The translations under genes were made by a program, and so were the position numbers. The notes under the pieces were generated by a model that had not been told where the DNA came from, ran no database searches, and saw only the letters and a list, made by a program, of their open reading frames with translations. Of a stretch of 64,000 nucleotides of DNA, positions 52,470 to 61,364 are shown one piece after another. This DNA comes from Acidobacteriota bacterium (lineage in GTDB: Bacteria; Acidobacteriota; Terriglobia; Terriglobales; Acidobacteriaceae): the NCBI GenBank assembly GCA_013289765.1, contig JABCZI010000001.1, positions 124,001 to 188,000 of the forward strand. Direction: 5' to 3'. Numbering within the stretch: position 1 is the stretch's first letter; each line of letters opens with the position of its first letter.

Positions 52470-55388
52470 ATGGCAGCGAAGTTGCTGATAGAGCATCAGT
52501 CTGACATTGATCTGCGGCACATTAGCCCACCTGTCGGGGCGCCGCTCAAGCCCATGAATCGGGAAAGCCAAGTCCGCTCGGTTGCCGTGCTGTTGTTCCT
52601 TTTGACCGTGGCTGCCGTCGTTTTCGCTGGGTTCAATTTCAATGCCGAGTGGAAATTCCTGGTTCCAGACGATGGCGTCTGGTGGGTCGAGCACGGCGGC
52701 CGGCTGACCGCCGATCGGGTCGAACGCACCGGACCCGGCGCCAAAAGCGGCATCAAGCCGGGCGACGAACTAGTCTCCATCAACGGACAAGAAGTGCGGA
52801 ACATGTCAGGGTTGGAGCGCCAACTCTACCGTAACGGCGTCTGGTCGAAGGCTGCGTATTCCCTGCTCCGGCAATCGGTTGTTCTCGATTCCAGCGTCAT
52901 ACTTGTACCTGCGGAGCGTTCTCTCAACAACTGGCTGCGGCTGATCGCGCTGATCTATCTCGGAATCGGCATCTACGTGTTGCTTCGCCGCTGGACTGCG
53001 GTCGGATCCACGCACTTCTATATCTTCTGCCTGGTTTCATTTATTGCTTATTCGTTCAAATACACCGGCAAGCTGAATGATTTCGACTGGGTAATTTATT
53101 GGGGCAATATCGCTGCCGGAGTCCTGCAGCCCGCCCTGTTTCTTCATTTCGTTCTCACCTTTCCTGAGAAGCGCCAGATCGTTCGCAAACATCCTTCTCT
53201 GCTCGCCTTGGTTTATCTCCCTGGAGCGATGTTGCTCGCCTGGCACATCACCGCCATGCAGTGGCTGCAAGCCAGTGAGAGGCTGCGTTGGAACCTCGAT
53301 CGAATGGAAATGTCGTACGGATCGCTCTTCTTTCTGGCCGCAGCGATCGTACTTTGGTACAGCTACCGCCGCGCCAGTACAACCATCCTGCGGCAGCAGT
53401 TGAAATGGGTGACGCGCGGAACCGTCCTCGCCGTTGTTCCCTACACCTTGTTCTACGTTGTCCCTTATCTCATGGGATCGCTGCCAGCCGCGACCATGAA
53501 GGTTTCTGCGCTTTCGCTCGCTCTGCTGCCGCTCACCTTCGGCTACGCGATCTTCCGTTATCGCTTGATGGATGTAGATCTCATCTTCAAGCGCGGCGTG
53601 GTATACACCCTCGCTGCGGCGATCGTCGTAGGATTGTATTTCGGCCTGGTCGCGGGCGTGGCTCTGCTGGTACACAACTGGCAACCCAGTTCCGGGCCCG
53701 TAGGTCTGATCCTGGCGGTCGTAGTAACCGCGCTGTTGTTTGATCCCGTCCGCAAATGGATTCAAGACCGCATCGATCAGTTCTTCTATCGCACGCGCTA
53801 TGACTATCGCCGCACCCTGCTTGAGTTCGGTCGCGAATTGGGTTCGGAGACCAACCTGAGCACACTGCTCTCTTCGCTGATCGACCGCTTATCGCGTACC
53901 CTCGCCGTCGATCGCATGGCGATTTTCCTGGCGGGAGACTCAGCGGACAATTTTGTTCTGGCCAAATCTTTCGGCCTGTCGGCTCCAGGCAGCATTGACC
54001 TGTCATTTCTAAGCATTTCTCGTCCCGAGCAGGCCGGCCACTTGTTCTTCGAAAACACTCATCAGGTACCTCGAGAGACGCCAGCCGCGCAACAGGCCAT
54101 CGCACGTCTGGATCTGAACTACTACATTCCCTGCCATGCGCAACACAAGACCATCGCCGTTCTTGGCTTGGGCAAGACCACGCAAGGCGACTTTCTCTCC
54201 AGCGAAGACATGGAATTGCTGGAAACACTGGGCGGTTATCTTGGCATCGCCATCCAGAACTCGCAGCTCTATGCCTCGTTACAACAGAAGGCAGCCGAGT
54301 ATGAGCGTCTGAAAGACTTTAACGAAAATATTGTCGAATCCATCAACGTAGGCGTAATGGCTCTCGACATGGAAGACCGCATCGAAAGCTGGAATGCGCA
54401 GATGGAAGTAATGTATGCGGTGCCGCGCTGGCAGACGCTAACGCAGTCCCTGAAGGCCATTTTCCCGGCCGAGTTTGTTGAGGAATTCCATCGCATGCGC
54501 AGCGAGCCCGGTATTCGAAACCTGTACAAATTCCGCCTGAATACGCCCGCAGGCGAAGTCCGCACTGTCAATGTAGCGCTTGCCCCTTTGGTTACGCGTA
54601 AGTTTGAGGTGATTGGCCGGTTGCTCATTATGGACGACATCACGGCGCGTGTCGAACTGGAAGCTCAGCTGTCCCAGGCCGACAAACTTTCGTCGATCGG
54701 ACTCCTCGCGGCTGGCGTGGCTCACGAAGTCAACACACCGCTGGCGGTGATCTCCTCCTACACGCAAATGCTGGCCAAGCAACTTCAAAGCGACTCCCAG
54801 AAATCGGCACTCCTCGAGAAGATTACGCGCCAGACTTTCCGTGCTTCTGAAATTGTCAACAACTTGCTGAACTTCTCCCGCACCAGCGGCAGCGAGATCG
54901 GCGATGTGGATGTCAACAAAGTAATCGCGGATACTCTGGCGCTACTCGAACACCAGTTCAAGGTAGCTAAAGTCGAAGTCGAGAATGTGCTGGCGCCGAA
55001 GCTCCCAGCAATTCAAGGAAATGCGGGACGATTGCAACAGGTCTTCTTGAACCTGTTCCTGAACGCCAAAGACGCCATGCCAGGAGGGGGCACCCTGCGG
55101 GTGGCGACACTGAACGGCGATAGCGTCAGCGTGTGCGTAACCGATACTGGTTCTGGCATCGCGCCCGAGAATATCCAGCGCATTTACGATCCTTTCTTCA
55201 CTACGAAGACTTCTCCGCGCGAAGGTCAGGCCCGCGGCACCGGTCTCGGTCTTTCCGTCACCTACGGGATCATCCAGGAACACGCGGGAAAGATTCGCGT
55301 CGACAGTCACCCCGGCACCGGGACAACCTTCACCCTGGATTTCCCTCTAAGTAGAAAGCCAGTCCATTCCAAGGCGGAATATGTCTGA
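52470..55388 (+). CDS. PDZ/membrane/GAF/PAS sensor histidine kinase
   Basis: A 972-residue kinase from ATG 52470 (52554 is another candidate). A first membrane segment near 35-55 is followed by a PDZ-like domain (RVERTGPGAKSGIKPGDELV, SINGQEVRNMSGLERQLYRN). Then come about seven to eight further hydrophobic segments (roughly residues 150-430). A GAF-like region follows (about 460-610), then PAS (FNENIVESINVGVMALDMED), HisKA with His752 (LAAGVAHEVNTPLAVISSYT) and HATPase (NLFLNAKDAM, VTDTGSGI, GTGLGLSVTYGIIQEHAG). The multi-helix/GAF/kinase plan resembles PrsK-type kinases, which pair with a sigma-54 regulator like the next gene; the PDZ part is unusual. The stop overlaps the next start. Confidence 0.92.
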   Translation: MAAKLLIEHQSDIDLRHISPPVGAPLKPMNRESQVRSVAVLLFLLTVAAVVFAGFNFNAEWKFLVPDDGVWWVEHGGRLTADRVERTGPGAKSGIKPGDELVSINGQEVRNMSGLERQLYRNGVWSKAAYSLLRQSVVLDSSVILVPAERSLNNWLRLIALIYLGIGIYVLLRRWTAVGSTHFYIFCLVSFIAYSFKYTGKLNDFDWVIYWGNIAAGVLQPALFLHFVLTFPEKRQIVRKHPSLLALVYLPGAMLLAWHITAMQWLQASERLRWNLDRMEMSYGSLFFLAAAIVLWYSYRRASTTILRQQLKWVTRGTVLAVVPYTLFYVVPYLMGSLPAATMKVSALSLALLPLTFGYAIFRYRLMDVDLIFKRGVVYTLAAAIVVGLYFGLVAGVALLVHNWQPSSGPVGLILAVVVTALLFDPVRKWIQDRIDQFFYRTRYDYRRTLLEFGRELGSETNLSTLLSSLIDRLSRTLAVDRMAIFLAGDSADNFVLAKSFGLSAPGSIDLSFLSISRPEQAGHLFFENTHQVPRETPAAQQAIARLDLNYYIPCHAQHKTIAVLGLGKTTQGDFLSSEDMELLETLGGYLGIAIQNSQLYASLQQKAAEYERLKDFNENIVESINVGVMALDMEDRIESWNAQMEVMYAVPRWQTLTQSLKAIFPAEFVEEFHRMRSEPGIRNLYKFRLNTPAGEVRTVNVALAPLVTRKFEVIGRLLIMDDITARVELEAQLSQADKLSSIGLLAAGVAHEVNTPLAVISSYTQMLAKQLQSDSQKSALLEKITRQTFRASEIVNNLLNFSRTSGSEIGDVDVNKVIADTLALLEHQFKVAKVEVENVLAPKLPAIQGNAGRLQQVFLNLFLNAKDAMPGGGTLRVATLNGDSVSVCVTDTGSGIAPENIQRIYDPFFTTKTSPREGQARGTGLGLSVTYGIIQEHAGKIRVDSHPGTGTTFTLDFPLSRKPVHSKAEYV

Positions 55389-56826
55389 TACCGCAGTCGT
55401 TTCGCGCACGCTGTTAAACGGAAGCCCGGGTGGCCCGGGCTTGGCGGGCGCCGTCCTCATTATTGACGACGAATCCGAGATTCGCGAGTCGTTGCAGACT
55501 TTGCTTGAGATGGAAGGCTTCGCCGTGGAAACCGCGGTCAGCGGTGAAGCGGGCCTGCAGCGCATCGGAGAACATCCTTTCGACCTCGTTCTGCTCGACC
55601 TTGCTCTGCCGGGGCGCGATGGAATGGAAATCCTGGCCGAGATTCGCGCCCACGAAACCCGTCTTCCGGTCATCATGATCACGGCCTACGGAACGGTGGA
55701 GAATGCGGTGCGCGCCATGCAGTCGGGTGCGGCCAACTTCGTCCAAAAACCCTGGGACAACGAAAAGCTTCTCGCCGATGTCCGCGCCGCCATCGGATGG
55801 CGCCGGGCCGAAGAAGAAAACGTCCAGCTCAAGCGCGCGCTCAAGCAGCGCTACAATTTCGAGAACATCGTCGGCAAGAGCGAGCCGATGCTGAAAATCT
55901 TTGATCTCGTCGCCCAAGTGGCCAATAGCCGCTCTACGGTGCTGTTGCAGGGCGAGAGCGGGACCGGCAAGGAAGTGATCGCCAAAGCGCTGCACCTGAA
56001 TTCGCCGCGCCACGACCGCCCTTTCGTCCCGGTCAATACCGGCTCCATGCCCACCGACCTGCTCGAATCCACGCTCTTCGGCCACGTGAAGGGGGCATTC
56101 ACCAGCGCCATCGCTTCCAAAAAGGGACTGTTCGAGATGGCGGATCGGGGCACGCTGTTTCTCGATGAAATCGCGACCATGGGCCTCGACACCCAAGCCA
56201 AGATTCTGCGCGTTCTGCAAGACCGGCGTTTCATGCACCTGGGCGGCGTGCAAGAGGTCCAAGTAGACGTGCGCATCATCGCCGCCACCAACGTAGATCT
56301 GCGCCATTTAGTGCGCGAAGGCCGCTTCCGCGAGGATTTGTTCTACCGCCTCAACGTAATCACCATCGAACTCCCGCCCCTGCGACAGCGGAAGCAGGAT
56401 ATTCCTTTGCTAGTCGATTTCTTTCTGAAGAAATATGCCGAGGAAAATGACCGCCCGGCGCGCACCATTACTCCTGAGGCTTTGCGGCCTCTGATGGCTT
56501 ATTCCTGGCCCGGCAATGTGCGCGAACTTGAAAACGTGATTGAGCGCGCGGTCGTCCTGTCCTCCGGAAACGCTATCGGCATGGACCTTTTACCCGATAA
56601 CCTGCTGGGGAAGGGTTCAGCATTCTCCTTGCTGCATGATCCACCCGCGGATGCTTCTCTGTTCGAAATTGTGGAAGACGTGGAAAAGCGCATCATTACG
56701 GAGATGCTGGAGAAGTGTAACTGGAACCAGACGGAAGCCGCCGAACACTTCAAGGTTCCGCTGTCGACCCTGAATCAGAAAATCCGCAGGCTGAACATCG
56801 AGATCAAGAAGAAGACCCGCGGATAA
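55381..56826 (+). CDS. NtrC-family sigma-54 activator with GAFTSA loop
   Basis: A 481-residue response regulator: receiver with phospho-Asp73 (VLLDLALPGRDG), AAA+ with Walker A GESGTGKE, Walker B TLFLDEIATM, and sensor VRIIAATNVDL, and a Fis-type helix-turn-helix (NQTEAAEHFKVPLSTLNQKI). The sigma-54 contact loop is GAFTSA rather than the usual GAFTGA. The Gly5-to-Ser change could alter coupling to sigma-54 or be tolerated. Its start overlaps the kinase stop by 8 bp, so the kinase is almost certainly its partner. The C-terminal tail is Lys/Arg-rich. Confidence 0.93.
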   Translation: MSDTAVVSRTLLNGSPGGPGLAGAVLIIDDESEIRESLQTLLEMEGFAVETAVSGEAGLQRIGEHPFDLVLLDLALPGRDGMEILAEIRAHETRLPVIMITAYGTVENAVRAMQSGAANFVQKPWDNEKLLADVRAAIGWRRAEEENVQLKRALKQRYNFENIVGKSEPMLKIFDLVAQVANSRSTVLLQGESGTGKEVIAKALHLNSPRHDRPFVPVNTGSMPTDLLESTLFGHVKGAFTSAIASKKGLFEMADRGTLFLDEIATMGLDTQAKILRVLQDRRFMHLGGVQEVQVDVRIIAATNVDLRHLVREGRFREDLFYRLNVITIELPPLRQRKQDIPLLVDFFLKKYAEENDRPARTITPEALRPLMAYSWPGNVRELENVIERAVVLSSGNAIGMDLLPDNLLGKGSAFSLLHDPPADASLFEIVEDVEKRIITEMLEKCNWNQTEAAEHFKVPLSTLNQKIRRLNIEIKKKTRG

Positions 56827-57071
56827 ATAGGCCGCCGGTAAGCAACGACTTCCGGCTTCTGCGAAGCCGCTCCGCACGCAGCGATTTCAGTCACCGCCTC
56901 CTCGATCTGGTAAGCGAGATCAACCGCGTCCTCGACGCCCGGAAAAAGAGGCTGAGCCAGAGCCCGCCAGCAGCCCGCCAGAATAGTTTTCAGAATAGAT
57001 TCAGCGGAAGATCTCTGAAGCCTCGCGGACTTCTCTGCTATAGTTCGGGAAAGCGTGGCAAGTGAATCGTC

Positions 57072-57869
57072 ATGCCTCCGAGCCGCATGGAACTTACGTC
57101 GCCCACCTATTTCGCCAAATTAAGAATCCAGACAGTTCAGAATTATGCTTTGTTTTGCGTCCAAGCCGTCGCCAATCTCCTTCAGAAGCCCTTCTATTTT
57201 ACGGACATGGTACGTCAAGCGGACGCAATCGGGGTGGGATCGCTGCCCATCGTCGTGCTCACCGGCTTCTTCACCGGAGCAGTGCTGGCGCTCCAGGCCT
57301 CGAATACGCTTGAGCGTTTCGGCTCGCTCTCGCTGGTAGGACAACTGGTTTCGACTTCCATGGTGCGCGAACTTGGTCCAGTACTCACCAGCTTAATGGT
57401 GGCCGGACGGAATTCCTCCGGCATGGCCAGCGAATTAGGATCGATGGTAGTGACCGAACAGATCGACGCCATGCGCGCCCTTGGCACCGACCCCATGAAA
57501 AAACTGGTGACGCCGCGCGTCGCCGCCACTGTGTTCATGCTGTTTTTCCTGGCCATTGTCTCCGACTTGGTGGGCCTCGCCGGTGGAGGAATAGTCGCTC
57601 GGGTTCTGCTTCATCTGGACTGGCGGCAGTATTGGTCCTATGCGTGGCAGACTTTGGTGTTTCAGGACGTGTTTATGGGACTGGTCAAGCCCGTCTTATT
57701 TGGTTTCATTATCGCGACCATAGGCTGCTTTTACGGAATGAACGCGCGCGGTGGGACCCAGGGCGTGGGCCGGGCCACAACCCAAGCCATGGTCGCCTCT
57801 TCCGTGATCATTCTTGTGCTCGATTTTTTCGTCACTCGTTTACTGATGGCCGTACTTTCCTACCGGTAA
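57072..57869 (+). CDS. mlaE: MlaE-family lipid ABC transporter permease
   Basis: A 265-residue inner-membrane permease of the MlaE/YrbE family with about five to six membrane segments. Visible marks are VVLTGFFTGAVLALQASNTL, VRELGPVLTSLMVAGRNSSG, MASELGSMVVTEQIDAMRAL and GTDPMKKLVTPRVAAT. It would move phospholipids or other hydrophobic molecules across the periplasm with MlaF. The gene at 57874 is its ATPase. No MCE-domain binding protein (MlaD) follows within the window. A later ATG at 57087 is also possible. Confidence 0.93.
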   Translation: MPPSRMELTSPTYFAKLRIQTVQNYALFCVQAVANLLQKPFYFTDMVRQADAIGVGSLPIVVLTGFFTGAVLALQASNTLERFGSLSLVGQLVSTSMVRELGPVLTSLMVAGRNSSGMASELGSMVVTEQIDAMRALGTDPMKKLVTPRVAATVFMLFFLAIVSDLVGLAGGGIVARVLLHLDWRQYWSYAWQTLVFQDVFMGLVKPVLFGFIIATIGCFYGMNARGGTQGVGRATTQAMVASSVIILVLDFFVTRLLMAVLSYR

Positions 57870-57873
57870 TCTC

Positions 57874-58722
57874 ATGTCTGTCCCTACCTTGCCACTCGAT
57901 TCCGCCGCCGTAATCACAACTGAAGATACCTCGCCCGCCGTCGTATTTGAAGACGTGGCGCTGGGCTTTGGCGAGAACGAAGTCCTGCGCGGAGTTTCCT
58001 TCCGTCTCGCCAAGGGCGAGACCAAGGCTCTCTTCGGGGTAGCGGGCTCAGGAAAAAGTCTGATCTTGAAGCTGGCGATGGGACTGATCCGGCCAGACTC
58101 CGGACGCATTGTGGTGCTGGGTCATGATATCTCGCAGATGCCAGAGGAAGACTTGTTCGAGTTGCGCGGCAAAATCGGAATGGTCTTTCAGGAAAGCGCG
58201 CTTTTCGATTCTCTCACCGTTCGAGAAAATGTTGCCTATCGCCTCATGGAAGATCACGGTGTGTATGACGAGGAAATCGATCGCAGGGTGCGCGAGGCGC
58301 TGCATTTTGTCGAACTGGAGCACACCCTCGATCTTGATCCCTCTGAGTTATCCGGAGGCATGCGGCGTCGCGTCGCGATCGCGCGAGCCGTGATTACGCA
58401 GCCCGAACTGCTGCTTTACGATTCGCCCACTGGCGGCCTGGATCCAGTAACCTCGAACACTATCATTGAATTGATTGTGAAGCAGCGCGATGTGAACAAG
58501 ACCAGCGCTCTATTAGTGACCCACCGCCTGCAGGACGCATTCACCATGGCCACGCATCAGTTCGATAAAGACGCCAACCGGATGGTGGCGCTGCTTCCCG
58601 GCCAGCATTGCGACGTGCCCATGAGTTTTCTAATCCTGCGCGAAGGCAAAGTAATTTTCGATGGCGACCTGCGCGCCCTCACGCAAACGCAAGATGAGTA
58701 CATCCGGGAATACGTCTCGTAG
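57874..58722 (+). CDS. mlaF: MlaF-family lipid ABC transporter ATPase
   Basis: A 282-residue ABC ATPase. Walker A GVAGSGKSL, Q-loop MVFQESALFDSL, signature LSGGMRRRVAIARAV, Walker B ELLLYDSPTGGLDP (with Ser in place of the usual Glu-preceding residue pattern), and H-loop LLVTHRLQD. Start is 4 bp after the permease stop (57869 to 57874), so it is coupled. It is somewhat long, with an extra C-terminal stretch and an ATP-binding core typical of the MlaF group. Works with MlaE. Confidence 0.93.
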   Translation: MSVPTLPLDSAAVITTEDTSPAVVFEDVALGFGENEVLRGVSFRLAKGETKALFGVAGSGKSLILKLAMGLIRPDSGRIVVLGHDISQMPEEDLFELRGKIGMVFQESALFDSLTVRENVAYRLMEDHGVYDEEIDRRVREALHFVELEHTLDLDPSELSGGMRRRVAIARAVITQPELLLYDSPTGGLDPVTSNTIIELIVKQRDVNKTSALLVTHRLQDAFTMATHQFDKDANRMVALLPGQHCDVPMSFLILREGKVIFDGDLRALTQTQDEYIREYVS

Positions 58723-58812
58723 GAATTGAGGAATTGGGCCATTTGGCGACTTGGTAATTTAAGTATGGAACGTTTCTTGAAAATTACCCAATTACCAATT
58801 TCTCAATTTCAC
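58723..58812. repeat. AT-rich imperfect inverted repeat between convergent genes
   Basis: One arm, with GGAATTGAGGAATTGG, and the other, with CCAATTACCAATTTCTC, are imperfectly complementary across about 30 bases, with AATT-GG spacing repeated inside each arm. It lies between mlaF (plus) and the peptidase gene (minus) and may act as a two-way transcript end or be a dispersed repeat. Confidence 0.55.
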
Positions 58813-58816
58813 TTTC

Positions 58817-60172
58817 TCATTTTCCTTCCATCAGCTTTTCTACGTCTTCCGCCTTTGACGGCAGTGTCTCGCTCAGTTTGATCAGCTTGCCATCCTTGTC
58901 AACGTAATAGTCGTCTTCGATCCGGACGCCAAGATTTTCTTCGGGAATATAAATTCCGGGTTCGATCGTAAAAGTCATGCCCGGGCCGAGTGGCACGCTG
59001 TAATCGCCCGGATCGTGAACGTTGAGGCCAATATAGTGGCCAAGGCCATGAATGAAATACTGCCCCAGCGGCTGACCGTGCAAGTCCTTACCGTGGGTAT
59101 TGATATAGTCGAAGGCAACCTGGTAGAGCGAATTGGCGGTGGCGCGAGTGATGCTCGATTTACCGGATTGAAACGCGGCCATGGCTGCCTGCTGCGCTCC
59201 GAAAACGATGTCATAAATTTCGCGCTGCCTCGCGGTGAAGTGGCCATTGACTGGCATCGTGCGCGTGATGTCGGCGGCATACATCGAATATTCACCCGCC
59301 GCGTCGATGACAACGACGTCGCCGGACCTCATGACGTTGTCATCATCCGAGTAGTGCAGAACGGTGGAATAGTAACCCGACCCCACGATGGGCGCGTAGG
59401 CGACGCGTTCGCAGCCTCGCTTGCCCCACTCGTATTGCATGAGCGCGGAAATTTCGCGCTCGTTCACATTCGGCTTCACCGCTTTGAACGCGGCAAAGTG
59501 CGCAGCCACTGAAGCATCCACCGCTTTGCGAATCAGCGCGACCTCGCCTGCGTCCTTGGTGGTGCGCAGCGACGAAAGCATAGGTTTCACGTCCTGAAAA
59601 GACAGATACGCATTCAGCCGCTTCAAAAATGCAAGAGGCGCCGTGGATGGAGTACTTTCACCATGCGAAGCGACCTCGGTGTAAACCGAAGGGCGCGCGC
59701 CGGTCACAAACCGCACCACTTCGCTGGGCAGTTGGCTCATGTCTTCGACGCGATCAAAGCCAGTGATCTTTGGCGCTTCAGGGTTTTCCGGCCCGAGCTT
59801 GGGCCCGGTCCATTTCTCTTGAGTGGAGTTGCGCGGAGGAAGAAAAAGGATTTCGGTATAAGAGCGCGCGGACGTATCGGCCGTGGATTCGGCAGCCGAC
59901 GCAATCAGCAGAGCGGAACCCGGTTCGCCTAAGCCCGAAAGATAGAAGAAGTTATCGTCCTGGCGGAACCCGTAAAGATCGTTGGGGCCATCATTCTCGG
60001 TGGCTGCGAACAGCACCACAACGCCGGCCGCTTTTTTGGCGAGCGCTTCGCGGCGAGCATGATAGTCGGAATTGGGCTGCCGATCCAGCGCCAAGCTCGA
60101 CGCAGGCCCGGCGACAAAAAGGAAGCTGACGATAATCCATGCAATAAAAAAAGAAAGCTGCTGTCTTCGCAT
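58817..60172 (-). CDS. Exported Xaa-Pro aminopeptidase-family metallopeptidase
   Basis: A 451-residue M24-family peptidase. A signal peptide (MRRQQLSFFIAWIIVSFLFV) precedes an N-domain, then the pita-bread fold. Metal ligands are visible as Asp in VVVIDAAGEYSMYAADITRT (two), His in HGLGHYIGLNVHD, Glu in FTIEPGIYIPEENL and Glu in VRIEDDYYVD. It should remove N-terminal residues before Pro, in the periplasm because of the signal. The start at 60172 is the first ATG with a credible signal peptide; the longer ORF adds a Ser/Arg-rich stretch. Follows the binding-protein gene with a 46-bp gap. Confidence 0.9.
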   Translation of the reverse strand: MRRQQLSFFIAWIIVSFLFVAGPASSLALDRQPNSDYHARREALAKKAAGVVVLFAATENDGPNDLYGFRQDDNFFYLSGLGEPGSALLIASAAESTADTSARSYTEILFLPPRNSTQEKWTGPKLGPENPEAPKITGFDRVEDMSQLPSEVVRFVTGARPSVYTEVASHGESTPSTAPLAFLKRLNAYLSFQDVKPMLSSLRTTKDAGEVALIRKAVDASVAAHFAAFKAVKPNVNEREISALMQYEWGKRGCERVAYAPIVGSGYYSTVLHYSDDDNVMRSGDVVVIDAAGEYSMYAADITRTMPVNGHFTARQREIYDIVFGAQQAAMAAFQSGKSSITRATANSLYQVAFDYINTHGKDLHGQPLGQYFIHGLGHYIGLNVHDPGDYSVPLGPGMTFTIEPGIYIPEENLGVRIEDDYYVDKDGKLIKLSETLPSKAEDVEKLMEGK

Positions 60173-60218
60173 TGTGTAATTGATCCCTCGGCCCAGATTG
60201 CTTGTCATTAGCGAAGCG

Positions 60219-61217
60219 TTACTTGCGTCCGCCCGTAACGCTCTGCTTCGCCTGGAGGAACGAATCGACATTGCTCTTGTCGATCAAGGCAGAACCAGTA
60301 TCCACGAATGAAGGGATGGGCGCAAAGCTGTCCTTCGACCAATCGGTATCGAGCGAAGGCGGCTTGTGGTGGTATAGATTGTCCAGCATCTGCATGCCGA
60401 CAAGAGCCATGGTGTAGGGTTTCTGCGCAATGGTGGCGGCGATGCCGCCCTTCTTGATCCAATCGAGCGTCTCCGGATCGGTGTCCATCGCCATAACAAT
60501 CTTGCCGGTAACTTTATAACTGTCGAGCACGCCGGCCACTTCTTTCCCCGATTGCGCTTCGAGACACACGAAGGCGTCAACCTTATCTTTCTCCTTGCCG
60601 ATAATTTGGGTTGTGGTATCGAAGGCAATGCGCGGATCACCCTGGATATCGACCACGCGAGTGATTTTGATCCCGCTGCGATCAAGCGCATCGCGATAAC
60701 CGCGGAGACGGTCCTGCATGTTGTGTTGTTCCGGCATTGTGAACACCACGACGTTGCCCTTGCCCTTCAGTTCCTTCGCCAGCCGCTCTCCACCCGTGAC
60801 GCCAACCTGATAATTATTCGTGCCAATAAAGAAAAGACGCTTGCTGGCTGGAGCATCGGAATCGATGGTGACTACCGGAATTCCGGCGGCGATCGCTTTA
60901 TCGATGCCGTCTTTGAGCAGCGCTGGATCGGTCACCGCGAGCAGGATGCCGGTGGCCTTCTGCTGCACCGCTCTATCGAGCGCGTCGCGCTCGGCCTTAG
61001 GATCGTAATTGTTTGGACCGAAGTAATCAGTTCGCACTTTCATTTGAGCGGCGGCTCTAGAAAATCCTGCGCCCGCACTCTGCCAATAGGGGACTTGAAG
61101 GTTCGCCGCAACGAGCACGAAGTACTCGTCGGAATCGTGTCTACCTCCACAACTGAGGAGCGAAGTGACCAACAGTGCCAGGACAACGACATGGAACAGC
61201 TTGCGGAAGCGGAGCAT
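60219..61217 (-). CDS. Sugar-type ABC transporter substrate-binding lipoprotein
   Basis: A 332-residue periplasmic binding protein. Lipoprotein signal ending LLVTSLLSCGG, with the lipid Cys in LSCG. The mature part has the ribose/xylose-binding fold: FVLVAANLQVPYWQSAGAGF, ATGILLAVTDPALLKDGIDK, AAGIPVVTIDSDAPASKRLF, IGTNNYQVGVTGGERLA, then MAMDTDPETLDWIKKG. ATG 61217 is preferred because GAAGGAGG lies 8 nt upstream. No permease or ATPase gene is adjacent, so the transporter is split or the protein has another role (for example receptor for chemotaxis or kinase). Ligand unknown. Confidence 0.9.
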   Translation of the reverse strand: MLRFRKLFHVVVLALLVTSLLSCGGRHDSDEYFVLVAANLQVPYWQSAGAGFSRAAAQMKVRTDYFGPNNYDPKAERDALDRAVQQKATGILLAVTDPALLKDGIDKAIAAGIPVVTIDSDAPASKRLFFIGTNNYQVGVTGGERLAKELKGKGNVVVFTMPEQHNMQDRLRGYRDALDRSGIKITRVVDIQGDPRIAFDTTTQIIGKEKDKVDAFVCLEAQSGKEVAGVLDSYKVTGKIVMAMDTDPETLDWIKKGGIAATIAQKPYTMALVGMQMLDNLYHHKPPSLDTDWSKDSFAPIPSFVDTGSALIDKSNVDSFLQAKQSVTGGRK

Positions 61218-61364
61218 CGCAGCCTCCTTCGAGTCGCGAAGTAGTCGCGACTTAGCGCGAGAACTCTGGGCGACTGGATTGTAACTGAGCAGCGAGGCTA
61301 AGGAAAGTTTAGTAGCGCCAGCGTCCCACCGACACCGCACCCATGAGATGCTGGCTGCCGCACT

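Noticed and set aside
55414-56307. 297-residue minus-strand ORF opposite the second sigma-54 activator
   Set aside because: Antisense shadow; the activator has all its motifs.
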